A stretch of DNA of 64,000 nucleotides from assembly GCF_037126465.1 (NCBI RefSeq), contig NC_088202.1, forward strand, positions 122,898,123 to 122,962,122, read 5' to 3'. The stretch comes from Ornithodoros turicata (taxonomy: Eukaryota > Arthropoda > Arachnida > Ixodida > Argasidae). How positions within the stretch are numbered: position 1 is the first letter of the stretch; each line of letters opens with the position of its first letter. A model generated the notes under the pieces. That model was not told where the DNA came from. It did no database searches and saw only the letters and a list, made by a program, of their open reading frames with translations. Shown here in pieces: positions 1 to 12,065 of this stretch. A program made the translations under genes and the position numbers.

Positions 1-115
1 TTTTTTAATGTTTAATCTGAGTTTCCTTTTTTTTTTTTGGAACAGCAAGCCGGCATCAGTCTGGCTGACATTTCCTCTTTTCTTTCTCTTCTTTCTATTA
101 AACATGTCCCCTCCT
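1..115 (+). mobile_element. Non-LTR retrotransposon 3' end (family B)
   Basis: This is the last part of a LINE-type 3' UTR: an AGCAAGCC...TCTGGCTGAC block, a pyrimidine-rich run, then a TATTAAACATGTCCC end that serves as the poly(A) signal region. The same arrangement closes the LINE at 50.0-51.7 kb and recurs at 51857-51925 (+) and 20222-20305 (-). Only the 3' end is in view; the body would start left of the window. The family link is read directly from the shared blocks. Confidence 0.6.
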
Positions 116-383
116 TCTGTCAAACGAAGCGCTCTGGAAAGACAATGAACAAAGGAACACACACAAGACGATGCACTTAATCTTGTGTATATTCCTTTGT
201 CCCTTCTCTTTTCGAGAGCGCTTCGTCTGATGGATACGTACCAACTAGCCCAACTCTTCGTTTTAAGGAGTCCTACTCTGTTTACGCCCGTGAAAGGTAC
301 AACGAGCAACAGAAAACCATTCCGTCGATCAGCATTGGTTCGCAAAGTAATGACAATAAATTGTACGTGATTAATGAGCTCAC

Positions 384-621
384 CCCTCCAGTAGGAATAA
401 GTATCTTCATTCTCATTTTCGTCGAATGACCTGAGATTGTGCAGTCCAAAGTCCGTTATCTTGAGCACGAAGCGACTGTCGACGACACAGTTTGAAGACT
501 TGAGATTTCCGTGGCTGTGGATCTCGCTGTTGTGGAGGTATGCCATGCCCTTGACTACGTCATGCATCAGCGAGTACCTGAACATCCAGTCCAACTTTAT
601 TTCGTCGTTCTCAAGGATATC
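384..621 (-). CDS. Receptor guanylate cyclase, exon 8 of those visible (pseudokinase C-lobe)
   Basis: This exon of 79 codons plus 1 nt starts DILEN and continues [10 protein letters not shown], then [35 protein letters not shown] and ends near DTYSYWR. The order is that of the kinase homology domain of natriuretic-peptide-receptor-type guanylate cyclases. The catalytic-loop Asp of true kinases is replaced (HGNLKSSN rather than HRDLK..N), so this is a pseudokinase; the DFG triplet is kept. The acceptor is a pyrimidine-rich tract ending in AAG before GATATC; the donor is GTGAGC at 383-378. It joins in frame to the GSLQ end of exon 11961-12065. The remaining pseudokinase and the cyclase domain must lie beyond position 1. 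Confidence 0.95.
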
Positions 622-2127
622 CTTCAAGTTGAGAGAAACACGAATCTTGCGTGAACCTGCGGAAGTATCTGCCCCATCAACTTCAAACACACATTCAGTT
701 ACTATTGTACATTGATCCATGTACGCTGAGCAGTAACAATGCAGAAGCTGTATTTTCTACAAAAGAACAGAAAAGAACACCTCAAGCATCATGTTTCCCC
801 TACATTGCAAACGGGAACTGACGTGCAAAAGTTAATCCTTTCAGAATGAAAGTTAGAAAGTGGAATATGTTACATTGACAGCAATATAAAAGAAATGACA
901 TTCGTCGGTTGCGAAGTTCGTGATTTATGCACGAACAAAACTACAACCTCCTCTCCTCTCAAAAGGTACAAAACGGCTGTGAGAACAGAATAACGTTCCT
1001 TTTATATTGCAGTCAAGGCATCTTTCATTACGGGAGAAGAAAGTTTTGCACTTCGGTGATGATTTAAAGGGAGACTCTGCAATGATTAAAAAAAAAAAAA
1101 AAATAGATGTGAGCATCATACCAACACGAACCACGACCTCGATACCGCATACAACATTCGCATTCATTTTGTGCGAGTAATTAATTCGTAAATTCGATGA
1201 CAATCGCAAACCGAAACCGAAATCCGAAGAGCCGAAAACAGAGCTCCATACTACGGCGGTTCGTCCGGAGGAGGATACCGTGACGTCACCCAGCATGGTC
1301 GTCTGCTTCGAAACCTGCATTCTCCCTTGCCGGATGCCGGATGACGTTAGCAGTGTGTTGCTTTCAGTGCCCTCTCGCTTCATAGAGGCGAAGCGCTCGC
1401 TTCGTAATAAATTCGTTTGAATAAATGCCGGTGCTTTTGGCCTTTGGCCGATAGTTATCGCGAAAGTGGGGGGTAAGGGGTTCTGTCTTATATTTGTTCA
1501 CCTTTGGGGTGGGGGGTCTGCTCATGGGAGTAGCCGAATTTGTCGTGTGACGAATTGAACCTCTCCCTAGTATTATGTCTTGTTCAACATCAACATCGTT
1601 TGAATAAAATCTGCGCAGACTTAGAACGAGATATTTCGTGCACATGTTCCTGATATTCCAAAGGCTACGGATATACCACAACCTTTGTGGTGATTTTGTT
1701 GCAGAGCACCGCTTTAAGGCGTTCTCTCTATTTATAAGTATTTATAACTAAAAACTATTCCCGCTACTGATATGATGACATGCAGCCTGTATCGTTTTCT
1801 CTATTGGTAGGAAGAGAAACATCTTGTCGCCGCGTTCATGACGTGTCATATATCGTGGCCATCTCGGTAACTTCTAAATTAGGCAATATTAGTAGTCAAA
1901 AGGAGCAGAAAGGAGGTGGCCTGAAGGCTCGTACGTGCGTCACAGTTAAAACATGTAAGCGAGGAGAAATTAGTGTGCTGGATGACTGTGATTAAGGTTC
2001 ATACTGGACATGCATATTATAAGTAGATCCGGTTGGACGCATATACGCCATTAAGGATCTGCTTTGCGGAAACATTTCAGACATTTCGAAGGACCTTATA
2101 CGGTGTATCACAACACAAAAAGCGAAG

Positions 2128-2290
2128 CTGTGTAAATGCCAGGGGTCGGAACCGGAACTGAACCGTAACGGAAAACCGCAAAAAAAAACGTTATTTTTTG
2201 CCGAACCGAACCCGAACCGAACCGTAAACATTTTTTCTCCCTCCTTGAACGAACCGTAACTGAACCGAAAAAATATGATGCGGTAACCGG
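2128..2290. repeat. GAACC-rich dispersed repeat, copy 1
   Basis: The block is built from degenerate GAACCGAACC-type units around a stretch containing ACGTTATTTTTTGCCG. A second block with the same order (AACCG units, CGTTATTTTGGC, then dense CCGAACCCGAACC) lies at 4606-4747. It is likely a dispersed non-coding repeat rather than a simple microsatellite because the non-repeat core is shared. Confidence 0.5.
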
Positions 2291-2537
2291 TTCGCGAGAC
2301 GGTAAAAACGTCTATACCTTCTCACTCGACTGTTGCGCATAAACTCCCTGCATCGCTCGGAATCTTGCCGAATTCATAGAACAGACAGATAAATAAACTA
2401 AGAACTGGTGAGTCCATGCTCCTCCTACAGCTTCACCTCCAAAAGGTTCACGGCATCCCTGTAGACTTTTGTAATTCGAGGTGTAAAAAAAGATGTGCTA
2501 CAAGACAGCTACAATAAAAGAGATAGCTCGCAGACTA

Positions 2538-2634
2538 ACTGGTGCATGATGATGAAGGAAGGACAGGCACAAGAGTGACACGGACAAGAGAGACACGGGA
2601 CTCTTGTGCTTGTCTTCGTGTCCCGTGTCTCTCG
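2538..2634. repeat. Hairpin repeat beginning CTGGTGCATGATGA
   Basis: Two nested complementary pairs are seen: GCACAAGAG with CTCTTGTGC, and GAGAGACACGGGAC with GTCCCGTGTCTCTC. It opens with CTGGTGCATGATGA, a block shared with the 108-bp insert at 3909-4016, so the two are probably the same small hairpin family. No coding potential. Confidence 0.5.
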
Positions 2635-3104
2635 GTAAGACAGCTACATTTTGTATTATTGCCTCGGCGGCTTCCTTTCATTCAGCACCACAGTGTGAAG
2701 GCGGCGTAAATTTTAATAGTTCACAGTGACATCCACAAGCAACGCAGACCTGTAGCAACGAAGGGAAACAGGCCTGCGTGTGGTCCAGAGCATGGAGGAA
2801 GGGAACACAGGAGCGGCCTCCCGCCTTCTTTTCAGCTGGGAGCGTGCTGGTCTGCGCATGGGACTCTGAGACACTCCTATCTACCACATGACCGCTTTTT
2901 TCCTTTTTTCTCGAGAAATTGGCGATAGCCTTTTACAATGAAGTTCAATGGTACGCAGTACGTCATTTCCCAGCACTTTTCAGTACAGTAAAGGATGATC
3001 GTCTGTGAACTGCATGGTTCTCTATCGAGGGAGTAAGATGTAGGAACGAGGAGCAAGCCGTCGCCGGAACCTGGCATTACCTCTCACATGTGATACACTA
3101 ATTA

Positions 3105-3662
3105 GCATAGATAGAGAAGTTACCCGTCAAAGAGAACTCGTTACGAGTTAAGTTACCGTATGAAAAACGCAACTAAGATAATATCCAAGTTCTTCAGCCT
3201 GAAATGTAACCTGCAGTTTCTTAGAAAAAAGAACGAGTTACTTCCAAGTTACTTCGGACACAAAATAGCATTACACAGCTGCTGGGCATGTGAGCAGTTG
3301 AGTTCAACGTTCAGCTGCCTGCGGAGGAGTGCGACACGCTTCGATCGTTTTCGTTTATGCCTAACAATACGAACGCTTTGCATCTTAGTCCCTGTGGGTG
3401 CACAATGGTTCAGCTTCATTTCAATGGCAGCGGCTCTTACTTCCTGAGTAGAATACAATCATTGATTAAATATCACGTTTTATGGCCTAAAATGCCTTGA
3501 AAGAACCGGAGAGAAAGCAAGAATATAAGTGTACGTGAGTGAAAAAAGAATTAAAAATAACTTGTAACTTAGTTTAAGTTACTTTGATAAAGTTACCTGA
3601 AAAAGAAACGAGTCCCTCTGAAAGTTACAACGGCGTAAAAGTACCGAGTTAAGTTACAAGTA
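3105..3662 (+). repeat. Dispersed ~550-bp repeat, copy A (interrupted)
   Basis: It matches 56005-56553 over its length: both open CATAGAT.GAGA.GTTACCCGTC, share GAACGAGTTACTTCCAAGTT, TTCGGACACAAAATAGCA, TCGTTTTCGTTTATG and GGTTCAGCTTCATTTCAATG, and end in AAGTTAC-rich sequence. The last ~40 bp of the family (ACTTAGTTACAGTAGCG) are found at 4560-4596, so this copy is split by the element at 3663-4540. Short reading frames inside are not conserved between copies, so I treat it as non-coding. Confidence 0.7.
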
Positions 3663-4540
3663 GGGTTCCGGGTTTTATTTCTAGTTTTTACCGAATGATA
3701 TTTTTCGGAGTTTATTGGTTTTTCGAAGAACGAAGTTTTTCGGAATGTATGGTTTACAGCTCAGTTAATATGCGAAATTTGGAGAAAACTTGACGGCGCA
3801 CGCACGGTTGTGCAACGAAAACGCAACACTAAAGAGACATAGACTTAAGAATACATTTCGTGCTACGCACACTGAAGTGTTCCACAATTCGAAATGCACC
3901 CTTTCCGTAGGAAGTGACAGGGCGCTGACAAGCTGGTGCATGATGAGAGAGGCGGTACCCGAGACGGGTTGTGTTGTGTCGTCTCTCTCCCTCCCCGTCT
4001 CGGGTACCGCCTCTCACACCCTTTCCGTGTACTGTAGTCACCGGTATAGCAGTGCTTACATACGACAAACTCTACATTGAGATCTCTGGACGATGCGAAC
4101 TCCTCGAAATCAGAGTACTCCTTGACGTAGTCTCAGTGCAGCTTTCTTTTGCGTCCCATCTTCCCGTCAGCACTGCAACTATAGTTGCCGTATGACCTCG
4201 GTTCGATGCTCATTTTAGTTCTTAGGTCAATGTAGGACAACGAAATAGAGAAACATACTGGGGAAAAACCCGGGCTGTGAATCTTCAAATTGGCCGGTAT
4301 GACCACGGAAGAAAACGCTAGGTCGCGGAGACCATTTGTTCCGGCGGGGACGGTCTCCGAGGACAGAAGAAACCCAGGACATAAAAGGAGGCCAAGAACA
4401 ATAACACGGTTATCAGAAAAAAAAAGATAAAGAAACACCTGCCAAGAGGAGTTTTTCGGATTAATCCGAATTGTTTAAAATTTTACCGGGCTATGTGTTT
4501 TTCGGATTTTTTCGAATAAATCCAACAACCCGGGACTCTA
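3663..4540. mobile_element. hAT-like non-autonomous DNA transposon inside repeat copy A
   Basis: The ends are imperfect inverted repeats: AGGGTTCCGGGTT on the left and, read inward from the right, TAGAGTCCCGGGTT. It is flanked by an 8-bp near-perfect duplication, TTACAAGT (3655-3662) and ATACAAGT (4541-4548). An 8-bp target duplication is characteristic of the hAT superfamily. No transposase ORF is visible in its 878 bp, and it carries its own nested insert at 3909-4016. Superfamily assignment rests only on the duplication length and the termini. Confidence 0.6.
3909..4016. mobile_element. 108-bp hairpin insert with 12-bp target duplication
   Basis: It is bounded by a perfect 12-bp direct repeat CACCCTTTCCGT (3897-3908 and 4017-4028). 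Inside are long complementary arms, GAGGCGGTACCCGAGACGGG (from 3949) and its reverse complement ending at 4013. It includes the CTGGTGCATGATGA block seen again near 2538. A 12-bp duplication fits retroposition better than most DNA transposons, but the hairpin is not typical of SINEs. Confidence 0.6.
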
Positions 4541-4605
4541 ATACAAGTCACTAACAAAAGAAACTTAGTTACAGTAGCGATTTACCTCGCACTCTGCTGA
4601 TTAGT

Positions 4606-4747
4606 ACAGCAGACGTAAACCGCTTCGAACCGATAAATATCGGTTCAAACCGTTATTTTGGCTGCGCTGAACCCGAACCCGAACCGAACCGATAACCTTG
4701 AACCGAAACTTGAACCGAACCCCAAAAAATAACGGTTCCGAGCCCTG
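4606..4747. repeat. GAACC-rich dispersed repeat, copy 2
   Basis: The layout is the same as in the block at 2128-2290: AACCG units, a central CGTTATTTT, then tightly packed CCGAACCCGAACCGAACCG units and a second ATAACGGTTC. It lies just right of the split end of repeat copy A. Confidence 0.5.
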
Positions 4748-5933
4748 GTAAATGCTGGTAAACGCAAAGAGGCAAGTAGGAACAACAGGGAACAGGGTAA
4801 AAAGAACCGCGCCATACCTTGGATTTGCAAACGCAAGAGTCCAATCGCTGCACATTTTATGTAGCAACTGCTGGAGCATTTGGAGCAGATATCCAAATTT
4901 ATAGACATATTCATCTGAGAGGCATTCTCCCTCCGAACAACTTCTCTCTCTCTCTCGATTTCTTTTTGTGCCTATTCCTGTGTGTCTCTTGTTTTTTTTT
5001 ATTATTTCTTGTTGCTTCGTTTTCAAATTGTTATTGCTTGTAACAAAATTTCCAATTCCTCTCATGGTCACCTTGAGTGGTCAACAAGAATATTTGCTAA
5101 ACAACAGATGCTCCACAACACGAAGGCGACGAGAACATGTGCCTGCAATAAATAAACATGCTGAGAACAGCTGGTGCCCAGGGCACGTGTATGCTTTCCG
5201 TCCTGTCACTCTCGCAACGACTGCCGATCGAATCCGGATAGATATTGAGCTGGAAAAATCTCATTCGTAAGACTAAGACGGGCCTACGAGTGCAAGCTAA
5301 AACGGATAAAAAAGAAGAAGAACAATCAAACAAAGCAGCGTATACCGGAAAGGTTCACGAGAGAGACAATCTGACAACCCGGCTTAAGAAAGGCCGAATG
5401 TTCGACATATCATATTGACTGACGGGCGCGTGCGCGAATTGTGGGCAAATCCTATCGCGATGCTTTTCCAAAGCTGCTCCAGATTCGTCCTGATTGATCC
5501 ATCAAAACATATAGGAGAACTTCGAGGTGAGTGTGGTATTTCTATTCTTATGGAAGTGTAACGCGCGGTCGAAATTTCAACACCGTGCAACAACTATCTA
5601 CAGAAAAAAGAAAAGAAGAAAAAAAACATGCCGTGGAAAACGAATTCCCGAGGCGATATTCATGTGTCCCGATGTCCGAGTGATATCCACGGCACGTGCG
5701 TTCCATACAGCTCTGCCTGCAACATGACCTATCATATGCCTCAGAGCATCACGCTCCCAACCTGATAGATAATAGTGCTAGTTTCTGATATGTCGAGACG
5801 TGCGCAGTGTCACATCGGGAGACGCCTGTATCAAGGGCGATAAATAATACGACAAATTAACGCGTACCTTTCGCGCTATATCACCAGCAGCGATAGCGGT
5901 CGGGTCCACCTGAGACATGACAACGTGAGACTG

Positions 5934-6846
5934 TGGCGCCCTCTGTGAGGCGCGGGCGGAAGCACTTTAGCGCAGGCTCATCCCAACGTCAGAGCCGTAT
6001 ATTAAAAGGGAGTCTGGCCATTGGGAGGAGTCACAAAAAGAGGCTCGACCTGTCAATCACAGTTTCGCTCCTCTGATTGGTTTGCTTTTTACCAAGGGGG
6101 TCGCCATGACACCATACTGCCACCCAAAATGGCGACGAAAACAAACACAGTGAAGCGGGGATTTCGTGACAAAAAATTTTCACAGACTAACCTGATTTTA
6201 CGCTGCAAATGTACATCCTACTATATATTTATCGGAAATCAGTTTCAACTTATGCTCATCCATCAATATCTAACTGAAAATAATACATTTTGTCGCCGGT
6301 GTTAGGCCTAGTGAACACGGCGATCACAATGAAATCATAACAAAAACGGCGCTGTGCTGTACAATCTTATTTTTAACAGCTGGATTTCATGGATATAAAC
6401 ATTCTTGCCTCTTATATTCCAACTATTCATGAAGATTTGTTTAAAAATCATACCGACAACAGAATGTGTCCCAGCAGGTGGTTCTGCCGGCAGCGGTACA
6501 ACGACGGAAGCAGACGACAATTCCCGACGTGCCTTACGCTCCCTAGGTGGCGCTTATCAAATTTGCCACTACTTTTGCAGATTGCGAGAGGCATCCATTC
6601 AATCCCATCCAATCCACTTGCCACCCAAAATGGCGCTGCCCATGTTGGATAGGGGGGCAAATAGTGAGGATAGGCTGATTGATAGCGCCCCATATTTCAA
6701 GATTTCATTGGTCGGAAAGCTGAAAAAGTGGGTGGAGCTTCAGGTATAGGCATGACCCATTAATGGCCAGACTCCCTTTTAATATACGGCTCTGCCCTAC
6801 GTGAGCCTGAGGCGCCCTCTGCAAGGCTAGGACGGAAGCGCTTTAC
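5934..6846. mobile_element. Inverted-repeat element with flanking direct repeats
   Basis: The core 5990-6794 is bounded by a near-perfect inverted repeat starting CAGAGCCGTATATTAAAAGG and extending inward through GGAGTCTGGCCATT on both sides. Outside the core, a ~37-bp direct repeat (GGCGCCCTCTG...GGACGGAAGCGCTTTA type) lies at 5934-5971 and 6809-6846. The short ORFs inside have no recognisable domains. It may be a large non-autonomous TIR element, or an inverted repeat built between two copies of an older repeat. Both inner flanks also contain CCACCCAAAATGGCG-type sequence in opposite orientation. Confidence 0.6.
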
Positions 6847-6942
6847 TGGATGCTTCAGACCACCGTGCTTCAGACATCCTTCCGCCGATTCCAGGATCTC
6901 CCTCCGCTTTATACCTTCACTTTACAACTATCGCTGTAAAAG

Positions 6943-7112
6943 AAGCCCACTCGCACAATCATTGAGGAAATTCCTCAATGTCGTCCTCAGTGCCTTTGGC
7001 AGTGCTTTTCGCACGAGCAGCGTTAAGGACTGTAGCGCGTGCCCGGAGCGCTACAGAAGCCGCAGAGGACACCACTGAGAAATCTCCTCAACGTTCGTGC
7101 AAGGGGGCTACT
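6943..7112. repeat. Foldback repeat (~170 bp)
   Basis: The arms of about 50 bp are complementary: AGAAGCCCACTCGCAC.AATCATTGAGGA at the left and, read from the right, AGTAGCCCCCTTGCACGAACGTTGAGGA. The palindrome AGGAAATTCCT lies within the left arm. No coding potential; a MITE-like foldback. Confidence 0.55.
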
Positions 7113-9149
7113 GTTAGTCTGCTTCCTACCTAAGTTCAACCCATGTATACGTGAGTCTGAAAAATTAGATCTAGCCAGCAAAAGACACGGGTCATCTTAG
7201 GCGAAAGCAACGCTATAAACACGTAGACACTGCGGCAGGATCATTTGTATCCATGGTGTCCGACCAAAAGTGGCGTTGTAACAAGAAAAGAGTCCTAGGA
7301 ATTAGCGAAGCGTACATCCCATCCCGGAAATGAACGCGGCGAGCTGGACCGTCTTTAATTGGTTTCTTTGTTCCAGGAGACAATGCTGAGTCGGTGAACG
7401 TGACCCGAAGAATGTTCATCTTCATTGTTCCGTCGCAGAGCTCCTTCAGCAAGGAATGTGTACCTTCAATATGTGCCCTGCTCGCGAGCCTTTTAATACA
7501 GGGCCACCACGGTAACGTAGAAAAAGTAAAAAGTTCCTTAATTTTTTTTAGAACTTCACTGTTGTATGAGATAACAACGTGCAGGCTTAAAAGTTTCTTG
7601 TCTTCTCTGTTTCTATTCTGTATTCTTCCGTTTTAGGATCTACTTGATATATTTGTTTTCATGCATGTTTGAGTTTTGCAGACAGAGAAATATAGAGAAG
7701 AGAGGGAATTTTGCAATTAAACTGTTTGTATGTTGACGCTGCGTAACTAGCTTTCGTATGTATCAATCCCTCAGCTGTCCTTTTTTTCAACAATCCAACA
7801 ACTGTCTCCTTTGTAAAATGCATCTCTATATATAGCTAAGTAACTTAGCGTGCTCAACGATATTCCGCCCACCGTCATCCAGCTCAAATATCCGAAATAC
7901 TGATAAGGAAATTTGTGATTTACCAATGTAATTCTTCGAATGTGTTCGTTTGCTGTGAATTGTACAAATAAAATATAATATCCCGGTTACAAAATAGGAA
8001 GATAACTTAGAACCCGTAATGCACCTTATGGTCAACAGTTGCACACTCCCATATTCCCTGAGCATCCGGAAGCCACAAGTTTGCTCCGATTGAAATTAAT
8101 TAACAGAGATACTCAAGACAAGAAATCAAAATATTTTTTAAGTACACCATGGGAGTCATGATGTCACTGCACCTGCCCTCCGCCGCCTCCATCGAGGAGA
8201 CGCAACAACTCCCTGGTCTAGAGATGAACCAACAGCCACAGCTCGTTCTATGAAAACACTGGCGACATTCAAACGCGTTTTTAATGCAGGCTGGAAACGT
8301 CAGGTGGCATCTTATAGCCGACGACTTTGTTGCGGAACCATTTTTGCACAACCCGCAATGTGTTCATAAGGAAGAGGTACGGTCGCCCCTCAGTTATCAG
8401 GTTCCCGCGGTCCGGCTTCGATGAGCGCTCGAGTGGCGGGCATCCAGAGAAGCGGTACCAAACTCGTTGAGGGGAGTCAGGTGATCTTTGCATACACGTG
8501 TACGAACAGACACAGACGAAAGACAACAAAATAAGAAAAACTGAGCACCATGGTAGATTTTTCTGCATGTGGTATTCCTCGGTAATCGCTTTTAGCAACG
8601 CCTGATTCCGGCGCTTAATTGACTCAACGCTATCCCTCGTTTGCTGGTAAGTATTTAATCTAATTTAGGAGTATGCCCGGATGCGACTGTTGATCGGAAA
8701 GGAGCGTATACCATCAGCGACGTTACACAGTGAAATATAAGACAGCGAAATCTCTTCCACGGCTTATGTTGACGAGCAAGTTTTGCCAGGGAAGGTTTAA
8801 CCACGCAGGAGTTAATTCAGCCAGGTGCCTAGATTGATTGGCGTAAATAATGTGTTAAAGCACGGCAAACTTTTATTTCAGCCGTGTTCATTTGCAGCGT
8901 TAATATTTTCTCTCCCCACCCCCCACCCCACTTGTGCTGCAATAACATGTGTTCAGAATATATTTAATATACAATTCGGATACACCAAAGTGCGTCGCTC
9001 TAGCCATTACGATACCATAAGAGCAGCACTAATACAAATTCTAATACTAACAGATTATATGCATCCGTATGCAACATGGAGCGCATTACCGCCTTGTGTT
9101 TCCTTAGAGACTCGCATTCCTGTTGGATTGCCTCCCACAGGGCATCCGA

Positions 9150-9303
9150 CCCAAGCAGCACAATGGACTGAAAATCGACTGCAATAGGGGTGGACAGTAT
9201 GTGTCTTATCAAAGTTCTTTAGTTTCATGAGTCTGTTCAAGGCCTTCCGCATACCTGTCCACCCCTAATGCACTCCACTTTCAGTACATTGTGGTTCTTG
9301 GGG
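9150..9303. mobile_element. Foldback MITE, CCCARGCAGCACAAT family, copy 1
   Basis: This 154-bp palindrome runs from CCCAAGCAGCACAATG to the complementary CATTGTGGTTCTTGGG, with GCAATAGGGGTGGACAG and its complement near the middle. The same element, in nearly the same length, is at 48540-48692. No ORF and no clear target duplication. Confidence 0.75.
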
Positions 9304-11960
9304 AACTTCCCCGCGTTACACACTTTCCCGGAAGCATCTTTTTCAAGAGTCCTGATACATTTCCATTGGGGTTCAAGTCAGCTATTCGGATATATTTAGC
9401 AACCGACGATTAGTTACCAAGAAAAGCGCCACAACGGGCATAGCGCGCAGTTCGATCCCCGACAAATGGCAATAATCTAATCTTCCATGTTACCCCTTTG
9501 GTGTGTGTCTGTTTGTGCAACGTGCGTGCGACAAACACGCAGCCATCGCTTCGACGAGCTTAATAGAGTTTCCCTCGTTGCCCGTCAGCCGAGCAGTTAT
9601 CGGAGCCAGGCCACGGAAACGAGAGATTGGTTAGAAGTCAGGGCGACAGTAGACTGCGCTGGTGAGTGAAGTTCCGAGACTAACGCGATTTGCGCTGTAT
9701 CGACTAGCCTTTCCCTTACAAGCTATTTAAGCATGTTGGGTATCCACTACGCGTTGCGAAAATGATATTACGCACGCGACTGTCACTTGCTATTCTCTTA
9801 CAACGGAAAAACAAAAGAAGTTGATTAGAGTTAGTTACAAGAAAAAGCAAAATGTGGAGCTTTTAGTCACGACGGCGTGAGGCGATAGTGGGTCAGGCGG
9901 TACGAGGCAACGTTGTCATTAACAACAGAAGTTAAACTGAAGAAGGAAAGCAATTTACCTATCTTGTGGTCATATCAGAAATTTGCTCGTGGACAAGTGT
10001 TTCTGCTAAAATGTGCGTTGTAATTTTTCTGTGCCTGAAATGATAATCCCACGGGTGTTGTAATACGAACTAGTACCTTTTATTTTGCAGCACTGTTGGA
10101 GAAACAATAGCTAGCAACGTCAGAAGGCTTAGGCCAATTAATCTGCTTGTCGCCGCCTTGCGAACTCGCTGATTGCTTGGAATCGCGAGGCAGTTTTTTC
10201 CTTCCGCGTCCCAAAGTGCATGCATTTTCTTCGCTTACACAGCGGTTAATTGGCTTCTCGAGAGAAGCAAAACAGCTCAACCCTTTTATGCTTTGCAGGT
10301 TCCCCACGGGGCCCTGCGACTGCGTCTCAAAATATACATTCGGAAGAAGGAAACGCAAAAATAGTACCCGCGGTTTTATAAAAAGAAAAAAAGAAAGAAA
10401 CGGAAATGGAAAATTATATTCAATGGCCCGATCATTTCCTCCTCGAAACGACTCAAAATCAATGTATCTATTCCCTTTCTATTATGTCGGTTTTCGTACG
10501 GCAAAAAAAAAAAAAAATCTTTCTGTATTAGGCTGCAAGTCTTGGATGAATCCCGCTTAGAAAATGATTAAAGTCAATTACGTGCCCATACTCTCCGCAT
10601 TCGGTATCTTTTTCAAATCTTGTTTGAGCGTCTCGTTTTCTTTTTATTTTTATTTTTTTCAAATGAGATGCAAAATAGATTGGATTTTCTTAAACAGGTA
10701 ATATTTCGACCGAAAATGTTAATCAGCTTTCAGATAATTTTTCGTTAGGTGGCTTCCAGAAATTTTCGTTGTTCTATTTTACGCATTTTTGCTGCATTTA
10801 TCCGAAACATCGTAATTGCAAATGTCTATGGCATTCTGAGGTGTAGCTGAATTACTGTTAGACTGCCCAGTGATTCATTTAGTCAATATGCTCTGGCATA
10901 CCAACTGACATAACAACCAGAAGGACAGTCATATAGATCTGAAGCACCCGACGTGAGTGGGATTTAAAAATGGCACACTCCCTTTGGTTCTGTGCTGCAT
11001 TTGGTCATCTGCGGAAATGGTTTCCATTTGAAAGCGAATAGGAATTGCAAATTTTCTGAGAAAACGCTGGACTTTCACAGCAAGCGAAACGCGAACTCTT
11101 TCCATTTCCTTCTATTCTATCTCACACTATTTCCCTCTTTTCTCTCGAAGTGATACCGTTTCCTTTTAAAGATTTTTGGACGATACCCACGAACTTAAAC
11201 AAATAATGAAACCTACATTTTCAATACGGCACTCATGGAGTTACGGGGGTCACGGTGGGGATTTTGCTTTCAGGAGTGTGAAAGCTCCACTAAAGTGGGG
11301 TGAAGTATAGTGCGGCTATTTGGGCCGAAGAACGTTCCAAGTCAATAGGCGATTCCGTACCCGATGGGTATGGCAGGCGTCGTGCCGTGTTAAGGTGCTA
11401 GTGAATCATGCACAGAATACTACAACAAGTTCTCTCATGGGAATATTTTATCTTATTACTACTACTCAAAAATTCAGAAATCTGTGAGTCAAGGCATTAT
11501 GCTCGTGCTTGATTGAGGCTCTAGTTGAAAGAGCGTTCGTGGTTGTGCGTTTAGCGTGGTTCAGCGTTCTGCACCATATCTCGTGAGAGAGAAAAAAAGA
11601 GCTTTAAAAAAATCCCTTCAACAGAACTGCATGGCTCTTTTCTTCTATCATCCCCAAGAACTTTTGTTAAAAATGTATAGGAATTGGACTCAGTTATCAC
11701 GTAAATGTTGGTGAGACTACTCTTTAACCGGTGTAGCAATTGCCTATGGACATTAGGTTCATTCGGATAACAATAGCGTTCTCTGTCATTGCAGGCCGTA
11801 TGGAAGTCGTGCTCCAAGGTACCTGCATCCATAGATGTGAAATATCGGTGTCATACAGAATACGACAACGAGTCGGATTAGTCGGATCATCGCAGGATCA
11901 AGAAGCTCTCGTGCTCTTCAAACAAAGAGCGTGCGACAAACAATCTGACGATACACTTAC

Positions 11961-12065
11961 CTGTAAGCTTCCCCTTGGACAATACTCTTTCACCAGGCAA
12001 CAGTGAGGAGGTTCAATGCAAGCTCCGATAAATCGCACAATATGGTCGTGCTGCAAGTCTTTCAT
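11961..12065 (-). CDS. Receptor guanylate cyclase, exon 7 of those visible (pseudokinase N-lobe end)
   Basis: The exon has exactly 35 codons, [20 protein letters not shown] then [14 protein letters not shown]. In the family this is the segment where 'LELKHMRDLQH' leads into 'FIGAC' and the hinge '[12 protein letters not shown]'. The acceptor is CCTTTTCAG directly before ATGAAAGAC; the donor is GTAAGT (11960-11955). It joins in phase 0 to ELKY at 42489 and to DILEN at 621, both of which rebuild the expected family order. The initial ATG is an internal methionine, not a translation start. Confidence 0.95.

Larger units (their letters stand above)
622..11960 (-). other. Intron of the guanylate cyclase gene (about 11.3 kb)
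   Basis: This stretch lies between the exon ending GSLQ and the exon starting DILEN; both splice sites are canonical. It contains no host coding sequence that I can support. It carries the nested repeat block 3105-4596, the inverted-repeat element 5990-6794, the foldbacks 6943-7112 and 9150-9303, and two GAACC-rich blocks. I see nothing recognisable in 622-2127, 4748-5933, 7113-9149 and 9304-11960 beyond low-complexity A/T runs and short unsupported ORFs. Confidence 0.85.

Noticed and set aside
8281..8598. Minus ORF containing VVQKWFRNKVVGYKMPPD
   Set aside because: Looks slightly protein-like, but it matches no family I can name and does not fit the receptor gene.
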